Positions 51,972 to 58,678 of a stretch of 58,678 nt of DNA are shown piece by piece. A program made the translations under genes and the position numbers. The stretch's first letter is position 1, and the number at the start of each line of letters is the position of its first letter. The notes beneath the pieces were generated by a model. It worked only from the letters and a program-made list of their open reading frames with translations, had not been told where the DNA came from and ran no database searches. Origin of the DNA: an uncultured Pelagibacteraceae bacterium (GTDB lineage: Bacteria; Pseudomonadota; Alphaproteobacteria; Pelagibacterales; Pelagibacteraceae); NCBI GenBank assembly GCA_913045275.1, contig CAJWPG010000004.1, forward strand, positions 1-58,678, read 5' to 3'.

Positions 51972-52820
51972 ATGAATATTGAAAAGATTTTACCTAAAGA
52001 AGGTCCATCTATAGAAGAAGTAGAAAAATATATTAAAAAGTATTCTAACGAAATCATAGTAATAAAATGTGGAGGAAGTGTTTTGATTGATGAAAATTTA
52101 TTCAATCAATTTATTGAGGATATCTCTATAGTCAATAAATTAGGATTATCATCAATAGTTATTCATGGTGGTGGCAAAAATATTAAAAAAAAACTTGAAA
52201 AACAAAACATAGAGACAAGGTTTATAAATGGGTTAAGAGTTACTGATGAAAGAACGATAAAAATTGTTGAAGAAGCTTTATTAGAATTAAATTTTGAAAT
52301 ATTAAAAAATATAAATAATAGTCAAGCAAATGCACAATCGGTAACTCCCAAAAGTGGCAATATAATTAAAATTGCTCCGGAAAAAAAAGAGCTTGGATTT
52401 GTTGGTACACCAAAAGAAATAAATAAAGATTTACTTTTAAATATAATTAAAGAAAAAATAGTTCCAATTATAATGCCAATGGGAACTGGAGATGATGGAA
52501 ATATTTATAATATAAATGCTGATGTAGCGGCAGGGTCAGTTGCAAAAAGTCTAAATTCTAGAAGATTATTGTTAATGACAGACGTAGAGGGTTTACTTGA
52601 TAAAAATAAGAAATTAATTTTAGAAATAAATTCAGAAGTTGCAAAAAAAATGCTTGAAGAAGAAACCATTTCTGGTGGAATGATACCAAAAATTAATACA
52701 TGTATAGACGCTGTAGAGAATGGTGTGACAGGTGTTGTGATTGTTGATGGAAGAAAACCTCATTCAATCTTATTTGAATTATTTTCTGATAAAGGCTCAG
52801 GAACTCTCATTAGGAAGTAA
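51972..52820 (+). CDS. argB: Acetylglutamate kinase
   Basis: Second step of ornithine synthesis. The 282 residues show VIKCGGSVLIDE (about 33-44), VIHGGGKNIKKKL, NINADVAAGSVAKSL and GGMIPKINTCIDAVENGV. The N-terminal helix before the core is the extension found in arginine-inhibited hexameric enzymes, so feedback inhibition is plausible. It overlaps the HAD gene by one base. Confidence 0.95.
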   Translation: MNIEKILPKEGPSIEEVEKYIKKYSNEIIVIKCGGSVLIDENLFNQFIEDISIVNKLGLSSIVIHGGGKNIKKKLEKQNIETRFINGLRVTDERTIKIVEEALLELNFEILKNINNSQANAQSVTPKSGNIIKIAPEKKELGFVGTPKEINKDLLLNIIKEKIVPIIMPMGTGDDGNIYNINADVAAGSVAKSLNSRRLLLMTDVEGLLDKNKKLILEINSEVAKKMLEEETISGGMIPKINTCIDAVENGVTGVVIVDGRKPHSILFELFSDKGSGTLIRK

Positions 52821-53506
52821 TGAATCTCAAAAATATAAAATACATTATCGCGGATATGGATGGTTGTTGCTACAATCCTAGGTATTTGAAGACTTTATTT
52901 GGACAAGTTAGTTCCAGAATGACTGATTTTATCTCTCTTAAACTTGGTATTGAAAAAACTAAAGCAAAAGAAATTCAGCAGGAATATTTTTATAAGTATG
53001 ATACTTCCTTAAATGGGTTAATGAAGAATTACCCAAAATTGATAGACCCTCATGAATTTCTTAAGTACGTCCACAATATCAACTACGACTGTCTTGAAAA
53101 GGATACAGAACTTAGAGAAGAACTAATAAAATTAGATGTAAAAATATATTGTGCAACGAATGGTAGTAAGGAGCATGCAGTTAATTGCATGAAAAAAATA
53201 GGAATTGATGATTTGTTTGAAGGAAAAATTATGGACATTGTAGATTTTGATTTTAAACCAAAGCCTAATTCTGAATCGCTTAAATTAATGTGTGATAAGT
53301 TTCAAATTCCAACTAATGAAGAAACTGTTTATATAGAAGATATTGCCAAAAATCTCTCCTCTGATATTGCAAAAGACATGATAAAAGTTTGGTTTATCAA
53401 TGAAGAACCTATTAATAATATAGATAAACATAAAAATGTGATTGATTATAAAATTGATAATCTTGCTTTATTTTTAAAAAAAATAAGGCTATTAAAAGAG
53501 GCATAA
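52820..53506 (+). CDS. HAD-family pyrimidine 5'-nucleotidase-like phosphatase
   Basis: A 228-residue haloacid dehalogenase-type phosphatase. Motif I is DMDGCCYNP, where most relatives have DLDNTLYP but with the same two Asp; motif II is CATNGSKEH; motif III/IV include KPKPNSES and YIEDIAKNL. In Alphaproteobacteria this gene lies between argB and dapD, as here. Its substrate is uncertain; nucleotides are suggested by the family (SDT1/YjjG-like). Confidence 0.85.
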   Translation: MNLKNIKYIIADMDGCCYNPRYLKTLFGQVSSRMTDFISLKLGIEKTKAKEIQQEYFYKYDTSLNGLMKNYPKLIDPHEFLKYVHNINYDCLEKDTELREELIKLDVKIYCATNGSKEHAVNCMKKIGIDDLFEGKIMDIVDFDFKPKPNSESLKLMCDKFQIPTNEETVYIEDIAKNLSSDIAKDMIKVWFINEEPINNIDKHKNVIDYKIDNLALFLKKIRLLKEA

Positions 53507-53510
53507 TATT

Positions 53511-54341
53511 ATGAGTGATATTGAAAAAATTATTAATGATGCTTGGGAAAATAAAGACCAAGTAAATCAAAATTCAGATAAAAACTTAAAAGATATAATT
53601 AATCAAACTATTGATGATTTGGACAATGGCAAAGTAAGAGTTGCTGAAAAAATAAATGGCGAATGGATTACTCATCAACATATTAAAAAAGCCATAATTC
53701 TTAGTTTTAGAATATATCCTATGGAAAATTTAAGTGGTCCTTACAGCAGTTGGTATGACAAAGCTCATTTGTTAAAAGGCAAAACGGCAGGGTGGACTAA
53801 AGAAGATCATGAGAGAGCAGGGTTTAGAATGGTTCCTAATTCACCAGTAAGAAAAGGTTCGTTCGTTGGAAAAAATGTTGTCTTAATGCCATGTTATGTA
53901 AACATTGGCGCATATATTGACGAAGGTACTATGATTGATACTTTTGCAAGAGCTGGGAGCTGTTGTCAAATTGGTAAAAACTGTCATATATCAGCCGGCA
54001 CAGGAGTTGGTGGAGTTTTAGAGCCTGCTCAAGCACTTCCAACAATTATAGAAGATAATGTATTTCTTGGGGCAATGTCCGAAGTGGTAGAAGGAGTTAT
54101 AGTTGAAGAAGGCTCTGTATTAAGTATGGGAATGTATATTGGACAATCAACAAAGATTGTTAATAGAAAAAATGGAGAAATAACTTATGGAAAAATACCT
54201 CCTTATTCAGTAGTAGTTCCAGGTTCTTTACCTGATAAAAATAATCCCTCTGCGCCATCATTATCATGTGCTGTAATTATTAAACAAGTTGATGAAAAAA
54301 CAAGATCTAAAACATCAATTAACGATTTATTAAGAGAATAA
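53511..54341 (+). CDS. dapD: Tetrahydrodipicolinate N-succinyltransferase
   Basis: Commits the succinylase branch of DAP/lysine synthesis. The 276 residues have a helical N-terminus, the substrate segment FRMVPNSPVRKGSFVGKNVVLMPCYVNIGAY, then left-handed beta-helix hexapeptide repeats (GAYIDEGTMIDT, GKNCHISAGTGVGGVLEP). dapE follows 4 bases later, confirming the succinyl route. Confidence 0.96.
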   Translation: MSDIEKIINDAWENKDQVNQNSDKNLKDIINQTIDDLDNGKVRVAEKINGEWITHQHIKKAIILSFRIYPMENLSGPYSSWYDKAHLLKGKTAGWTKEDHERAGFRMVPNSPVRKGSFVGKNVVLMPCYVNIGAYIDEGTMIDTFARAGSCCQIGKNCHISAGTGVGGVLEPAQALPTIIEDNVFLGAMSEVVEGVIVEEGSVLSMGMYIGQSTKIVNRKNGEITYGKIPPYSVVVPGSLPDKNNPSAPSLSCAVIIKQVDEKTRSKTSINDLLRE

Positions 54342-54345
54342 ATCA

Positions 54346-55488
54346 ATGAAAAATTTTGATGAAATAAAATTAGCTAAAGAGCTAATTAGGTTTCCTACAA
54401 TTATGACAGAAGACAGAGGTATTATGAAGTTTTTATCTAAAAAACTATCTTCTATGGGATTTAAATGTAAAATTATCAAATCAAAAGGTTTAAACTCTAA
54501 ACCTGCTTTAAATCTTTTTGCAAAATTTGGAAATTCTAGACCTCATATAAGTTTTCTAGGTCATACTGATGTCGTTTTGAATCTGGAAAATTGGAGTTTC
54601 TCTCCTTTTAAAAGTGTTATTAAAAAAGGTTATCTATATGGAAGAGGCGCTCAAGATATGAAAGGTGGTATAGCATGTTGGATAAGTGCAGTAAGAAAAT
54701 TTATTAAAAGTGATAATTTTAAAGGTTCTATTTCAATAATTATAGCAGCAGATGAGGAAACTACGGGCTATGGCACACCTACGGTAATAAATTATTTAAG
54801 AAAAAGAAAAGAAAAAATAGATTTTATAATTGTTGGAGAGCCGTCATCAAATAAAAAAATAGGTGATGAGATTAGAATTGGAAGAAGAGGCTCTATGAAT
54901 GCAATACTTACAGTGATTGGAAAAAGTGGCCATACTGCGTTCCATGGATCTTATATAAATCCTTGCACAACATTAGCAAGAATAATTGCTAAATTGAAAA
55001 ATACAAGATTAGATTCGGGAACAAAATATATGCCTCCTTCTCATTTAGAAATATCTAAAATGAATGTAGATAATTTGTCAGAAAATGTAGTGCCACAATC
55101 AGCCGAAGCTTATTTTAATGTAAGGTTTAACTTAAAACATAAATCTTCTTCTCTGAAAAAAAAATTAAACAGAATAATTTCCACTGTAGTTAAAAAGGAT
55201 AAATGTAAATTTAAAATTGATTACAGAGTTTCGGGGGAAGCTTTTTATACAAAACCAAATAAAGAAATTTATATGGTTAAAAAAGTAATTAAAAAAATCA
55301 CTAATACATCTGCTAAATTGAATTGTCGAGGAGGTACTAGTGACTCAAGGTTCCTTGGCTCAATTCCAAGATTAGAATTGGGTTTAAGAAATAACACCAT
55401 ACATATGGTTGATGAAAGAACTTCAGTTTCTGATATGAAAAAATTGTCTAAAATATATTATAGTATTTTGGATAATTACTTTGCATGA
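54346..55488 (+). CDS. dapE: Succinyl-diaminopimelate desuccinylase
   Basis: A di-zinc M20 peptidase-family enzyme of 380 residues. Metal ligands are visible in LGHTDVV (H-x-D), GRGAQDMKGG, ADEETTGYGT (catalytic Glu and a ligand), VGEPSS and, near the end, RNNTIHMVDE. With DapD it makes LL-DAP. The next gene, a histone-deacetylase-like hydrolase, starts 4 bases before its end. Confidence 0.95.
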   Translation: MKNFDEIKLAKELIRFPTIMTEDRGIMKFLSKKLSSMGFKCKIIKSKGLNSKPALNLFAKFGNSRPHISFLGHTDVVLNLENWSFSPFKSVIKKGYLYGRGAQDMKGGIACWISAVRKFIKSDNFKGSISIIIAADEETTGYGTPTVINYLRKRKEKIDFIIVGEPSSNKKIGDEIRIGRRGSMNAILTVIGKSGHTAFHGSYINPCTTLARIIAKLKNTRLDSGTKYMPPSHLEISKMNVDNLSENVVPQSAEAYFNVRFNLKHKSSSLKKKLNRIISTVVKKDKCKFKIDYRVSGEAFYTKPNKEIYMVKKVIKKITNTSAKLNCRGGTSDSRFLGSIPRLELGLRNNTIHMVDERTSVSDMKKLSKIYYSILDNYFA

Positions 55489-56408
55489 GCACAGGAATTA
55501 TTACTTCTGATACTTCTATAGATCATTTAACGGGAAATGGTCATCCTGAAAAACCAGATCGAGTAACCTCAGTTATCAATTATTTAAAAAAAAATAAAAA
55601 TTTAATTTGGGATAAAAGTAAAAAATTTGATGAATCCTTGCTAAGCTTGACTCATTCTTCTAATTATGTATCTGGAGTTAAAAAATCATTTCCTGAACAT
55701 GGGTTGAGCTTTCTTGACGGTGACACAATTATTTCACCAGGCAGTAAACAAGCAACCTTGGATGCAGTTGGTTCTATTATTTCTGCAATAGACAGCATAG
55801 AAAATAAAAAATTTAATAACGCTTTTTGTGCTGTAAGACCGCCCGGACATCATGCTGAAAAAAACAAAGCTATGGGTTTTTGCATTTACAATAATATTGC
55901 GGTTGGAGCTAAATATTTAATTAATAAATATGAGTATAGCAAAATCGCAATTATCGATTTTGATGTTCATCATGGCAATGGGACTCAAGATATTTTTTAT
56001 GAAAATGAGAAAGTTTTATACATATCAACACACCAATACCCATATTATCCAGGAACTGGCAGTGAAAATGAAAAAGGGAAATATAATAATATTTTAAATA
56101 TTCCTTTGCCTGCTGGCACTAACTCAGAAGAATATTTGAATGCATACAATTTTGTGATTAAAAAACTAATAGAATTTAAACCTCAATTTATGATGTTTTC
56201 TGCAGGTTTTGATGCTCACAAAAACGATCCATTGGCTCAATTACATTTAAATTCTCAGGATTTTTATGAGATAACTAAAAGAACTATTCTATCCACTCAA
56301 CAATTTAGCAAGGGTAAAGTTGTTTCAATACTAGAAGGTGGTTATGATCTAAACGCACTAGCTGAAAGTGCAAACGAACACGTTAATGCACTACTAGAAT
56401 TTAATTGA
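55485..56408 (+). CDS. Histone deacetylase / acetylpolyamine amidohydrolase family protein
   Basis: A 307-residue zinc deacetylase of the class II HDAC-like type. The diagnostic motifs are intact: RPPGHHAEK (tandem His), IIDFDVHHGNGTQDIFY (Asp and His zinc ligands), SAGFDAHKNDPLA (third ligand), and EGGYDLNAL. The substrate could be an acetylated protein lysine, polyamine or another small amide. It overlaps dapE by 4 bases and is followed 25 bases later by a SET-domain gene. In related genomes dapE is usually next to truA, so this pair looks inserted. Confidence 0.9.
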   Translation: MSTGIITSDTSIDHLTGNGHPEKPDRVTSVINYLKKNKNLIWDKSKKFDESLLSLTHSSNYVSGVKKSFPEHGLSFLDGDTIISPGSKQATLDAVGSIISAIDSIENKKFNNAFCAVRPPGHHAEKNKAMGFCIYNNIAVGAKYLINKYEYSKIAIIDFDVHHGNGTQDIFYENEKVLYISTHQYPYYPGTGSENEKGKYNNILNIPLPAGTNSEEYLNAYNFVIKKLIEFKPQFMMFSAGFDAHKNDPLAQLHLNSQDFYEITKRTILSTQQFSKGKVVSILEGGYDLNALAESANEHVNALLEFN

Positions 56409-56433
56409 AATAAAAAAATTTTTCATTAAAGAA

Positions 56434-56916
56434 ATGCATATGAAACTATATAGAATTAATAAATCTAATATTGATAGAAAAGGAAACGGACTTTGCGCTG
56501 CCAAAAATATTAAAGCAGGTACCAGAATTATAGATTATGTTGGAAACATTATTACAAAAAAACAAACTGAAAATTCTGATAAGTTTGATAATGCAAAACC
56601 AATTTATTTATTTAATTTAAATAGTAGATATGATCTAGATGGTGATGTTTCATGGAATACAGCTCGTTTGATCAATCATTCTTGTTCAAATAACTGTGAA
56701 TACGAGGGAAAAGGCTTAAAACTTTGGATAAATTCAATTAAAGACATTAAAAAAGATGAAGAATTAACTTGTGATTATGGTTTTGGTTATGATTCAGATT
56801 ACAAACAATTTCCTTGCAAATGTAAGTCTAAAAATTGTTGTGGTTATATCGTTAGAACAGAAAGCCGTTGGCGAATTAATAAAAAATTCAAAAAAAACTT
56901 AAGAATTAGTAGATAA
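56434..56916 (+). CDS. SET-domain protein (lysine methyltransferase-like)
   Basis: A 160-residue protein that is almost only a SET domain: KGNGLCAAKNIKAGTRIIDYVG at the start, the pseudoknot motif ARLINHSCSNNCEY, KKDEELTCDYGFGYD, and a post-SET zinc cluster (CKCKSKNCCG). All SAM- and lysine-channel motifs appear present. MKLYRI at 56440 is an alternative start. Bacterial SET proteins are of uncertain role; chromatin-like targets (IHF at 31145) or ribosomal proteins are possible. The end overlaps truA by 11 bases. Confidence 0.88.
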   Translation: MHMKLYRINKSNIDRKGNGLCAAKNIKAGTRIIDYVGNIITKKQTENSDKFDNAKPIYLFNLNSRYDLDGDVSWNTARLINHSCSNNCEYEGKGLKLWINSIKDIKKDEELTCDYGFGYDSDYKQFPCKCKSKNCCGYIVRTESRWRINKKFKKNLRISR

Positions 56917-57646
56917 TTTTTTCAAGATATAATCCACATGCTGGCGCTGGTGGTGCAACTTTTTTTCTATCTTTCATAATAATAATATTCTGAAATTTTT
57001 TTAAATTCCATTTCTTTTCTCCAAGATATTTTAAACAACCAACCATTGATCTAACTTGATTTTTTAAAAAAGATTTTGATTTAAATTTTAATTTAATACG
57101 ATTTTTTGACTTACTTACTATAATTTCATTTATTGTTCTTACTGGACTTTTTGCACTACAATTAGAAGCTCTAAATGTGGAAAAATCATGTTTTCCAATT
57201 AATTTTTTAGATCCTTTTTTAATTAAAGTTATATCTAATTTTTTTCTAATGTGCCATTCTCTATCTTTATTTACAGTCGAAGGTGAGAGTCTATTTTGAA
57301 TTAAATATATGTATATTCTTTCTTTAGCTGAGTGTCTTGCATGAAAATTAATTTTTTTCTTTTTAATGTTAATTATTGAGATCATTTTTTTATTTAAAAA
57401 AAAATTTAGTGATTTGATTATTTTTTCAATATTTTGAATTTTATTTTTCACATCAAAATGAGCTGATTGTTCCAATGCATGGACTCCAGCATCAGTTCTG
57501 CCAGATCCATATAAGATAATTTTTTGTCTCAATAATTTTGATAAAGCTGATTGAACTGTTTTTTGAATAGAATTTCCTTTTTTTTGAATTTGCCAACCCA
57601 CAAATGAAGTTCCAACATATTCAATTAAAATTTGATATCTATACAT
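56906..57646 (-). CDS. truA: tRNA pseudouridine synthase A
   Basis: Makes pseudouridine at tRNA positions 38-40. The 246 residues have YVGTSFVGWQIQ near the N-terminus, the catalytic Asp in GSGRTDAGVHALEQSAHFD, and KHDFSTFRASN. It follows fmt with a one-base overlap in the conserved def-fmt-truA order. Confidence 0.95.
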   Translation of the reverse strand: MYRYQILIEYVGTSFVGWQIQKKGNSIQKTVQSALSKLLRQKIILYGSGRTDAGVHALEQSAHFDVKNKIQNIEKIIKSLNFFLNKKMISIINIKKKKINFHARHSAKERIYIYLIQNRLSPSTVNKDREWHIRKKLDITLIKKGSKKLIGKHDFSTFRASNCSAKSPVRTINEIIVSKSKNRIKLKFKSKSFLKNQVRSMVGCLKYLGEKKWNLKKFQNIIIMKDRKKVAPPAPACGLYLEKIIY

Positions 57647-58569
57647 TAGACAATATTGGCGCCTTTTTTTATTTGGGTACCAAGTAAAAATTCGTTTATT
57701 TGTTGAACTCTTTTACCTTCTCGCTGAATAGTTAATACTTTTATAGATCCTTCCCCGCAACATATTTCAAAATCTTCACTTATTATATTTCCGGCTTTCC
57801 CTTTTGAGTGAGATTTTTCTGCTTTTAATATTTTATATCTTTTTCCATTATATGAAAAGAAAGCTCCCGGATAAGGATAAAGCCCATTTATTTTTCCAAT
57901 TATTTTATCTGCATTTTCATTCCAATTAATTTTTCCTTCAACTTTTTGAATTTTTTTTGCATAGGTTGCTTTTGAATGTTCTTGATCTATAAATTTTATA
58001 TTACCATCATAAATATTATCTAAAATATCTAAAATTTTCTCCGAGGCTAGTTGTGATAATTTTTCAGATAATTCTTCTGCATTCATTTTTTCTGAAATTT
58101 TTATTGAATATTGATTGCAAACTGGACCTTCGTCTAAATTTTCATTTATTTTCATTATACTAATTCCTGTTTCTTTATCTAAATTCATTATTGATCTTTG
58201 TATAGGAGCAGCCCCTCTCCATCTTGGTAATAGAGAAGCGTGAACATTTAAAAATCCATTCTTAGGAATACTTAATAGATTTTTTGGGATAATCTGACCG
58301 TACGAAACTACTACAATTAAATCCGGTTGTAATTCACTTAAATATAATTCTTCCTCATTGTTGTTTTTTAAAGTTTGTGGAGTTCTGACGTCTAAGCTTA
58401 TGTTTTCAGAAAATAAATTTATTGGTGATTTATTTAATTTTTGACCTCTGTTAGATTTTTTAGGTGGTTGAGTATAAACAACAGAGATTGGATATCCATT
58501 TTGATACAATGATTTGAGAATAGGAACCGCAAAATATGAGGTCCCCATAAAAACAATTTTTTTATACAT
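57646..58569 (-). CDS. fmt: Methionyl-tRNA formyltransferase
   Basis: Formylates initiator Met-tRNA. The 307 residues show VFMGTSYFAVPIL, the catalytic region NVHASLLPRWRGAAPIQRSI and the Asp in NENLDEGPV. The C-terminal tRNA-binding domain begins near 210. It starts 2 bases after the def stop, matching enzyme and deformylase in one operon. Confidence 0.96.
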   Translation of the reverse strand: MYKKIVFMGTSYFAVPILKSLYQNGYPISVVYTQPPKKSNRGQKLNKSPINLFSENISLDVRTPQTLKNNNEEELYLSELQPDLIVVVSYGQIIPKNLLSIPKNGFLNVHASLLPRWRGAAPIQRSIMNLDKETGISIMKINENLDEGPVCNQYSIKISEKMNAEELSEKLSQLASEKILDILDNIYDGNIKFIDQEHSKATYAKKIQKVEGKINWNENADKIIGKINGLYPYPGAFFSYNGKRYKILKAEKSHSKGKAGNIISEDFEICCGEGSIKVLTIQREGKRVQQINEFLLGTQIKKGANIV

Positions 58570-58571
58570 TG

Positions 58572-58678
58572 CTAAACAATAATTCTATCTGGTCTATTTT
58601 TTTGTTTTGATAATTTTTTAATAATCATTGTTTTTTTTAATTTTGACAAATAATCAATAAATAAAATTCCTTCTAAAT
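58572..58678 (-). CDS. def: Peptide deformylase, C-terminal end (cut by window)
   Basis: The visible ~34 codons end in TAG at 58574-58572 and read LEGILFIDYLSKLKKTMI..., the helix that follows the zinc HExxH motif in deformylases. The catalytic His motif lies outside the window. The position before fmt supports the call. Confidence 0.85.
   Translation of the reverse strand, partial: LEGILFIDYLSKLKKTMIIKKLSKQKNRPDRIIV

Noticed and set aside
1-58678. Prophage, insertion sequences or CRISPR array
   Set aside because: No transposase, integrase, Cas gene, or regularly spaced repeats were seen; the only phage-like item is the single MGME1-type nuclease gene.

Overview
The window is chromosomal DNA from a free-living, streamlined alphaproteobacterium, most likely of the SAR11/Pelagibacterales group. 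The base composition is very AT-rich and lysine/asparagine/isoleucine-heavy proteins dominate. Spacers are minimal: genes commonly overlap by 1-4 bases. The gene blocks are alphaproteobacterial: lysC/ubiG, prfA-prmC-DUF4167, murA-DUF2948-hisD-infA, aroA-cmk-rpsA-ihfB, trpFBA-accD-folC, def-fmt-truA, GcrA and NDUFA9-like genes. The tRNA-His also lacks an encoded G-1, a trait described in Alphaproteobacteria. I see no phage, insertion sequence, CRISPR array or rRNA. The assignment is inferred from content; no database was searched.

Layout. 1-229: unexplained structured DNA and a leader. 230-8721: cell-wall peptidase, DUF4167, prmC, prfA, ispG, lysC, ubiG, DUF1178, argJ. 8779-17343: secA, accA, glcB (malate synthase G), recR, ybaB, dnaX and the SRP RNA. 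17344-24294: pheA, kdsB, cytochrome c, argF-argD-ABC-2 permease, gcrA, a 54-residue membrane peptide and an NDUFA9-like protein. 24310-36902: one plus-strand run of fourteen genes (rnd, kdsD, lptC, lptB, aroA, cmk, rpsA, ihfB, pyrF, trpF, trpB, trpA, accD, folC). 36899-43888: trxA, exonuclease I, an MGME1-like nuclease, rmuC, hisG, hisZ, hisS and tRNA-His. 44128-48591: csp, tRNA-Phe, infA, hisD, DUF2948, murA, dcd and two small ORFs. 48688-49485: tRNA-Thr and a TVP38-family protein. 49569-56916: rpmH, rnpA, yidD, yidC, argB, a HAD phosphatase, dapD, dapE, a histone-deacetylase-like hydrolase and a SET-domain protein. 56906 to the end: truA, fmt and the 3' end of def.

The genes are mostly core: amino-acid synthesis (Arg, Lys/DAP, Trp, Phe, His), KDO/LPS, fatty-acid initiation, translation and secretion. 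The most interesting points are these. (1) Structured RNAs end a few bases before start codons: tRNA-His is 4 nt before hisS and the SRP RNA about 7 nt before dnaX, so processing would give nearly leaderless mRNAs. (2) The histidine block combines tRNA-His, hisS, hisZ and hisG. (3) The cytidylate kinase has Gly where the Walker A Lys belongs. (4) An HDAC-like gene and a SET-domain gene lie side by side inside a conserved housekeeping block. (5) dnaX has an A10 run placed where slippage would give a gamma-sized product. (6) An MGME1-like PD-(D/E)XK nuclease sits between rmuC and exonuclease I. (7) AccA has a hydrophobic C-terminal tail. (8) glcB lacks room for the glycine riboswitch known upstream of it in 'Ca. 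Pelagibacter ubique'. (9) Seven of nine convergent neighbours overlap tail to tail.
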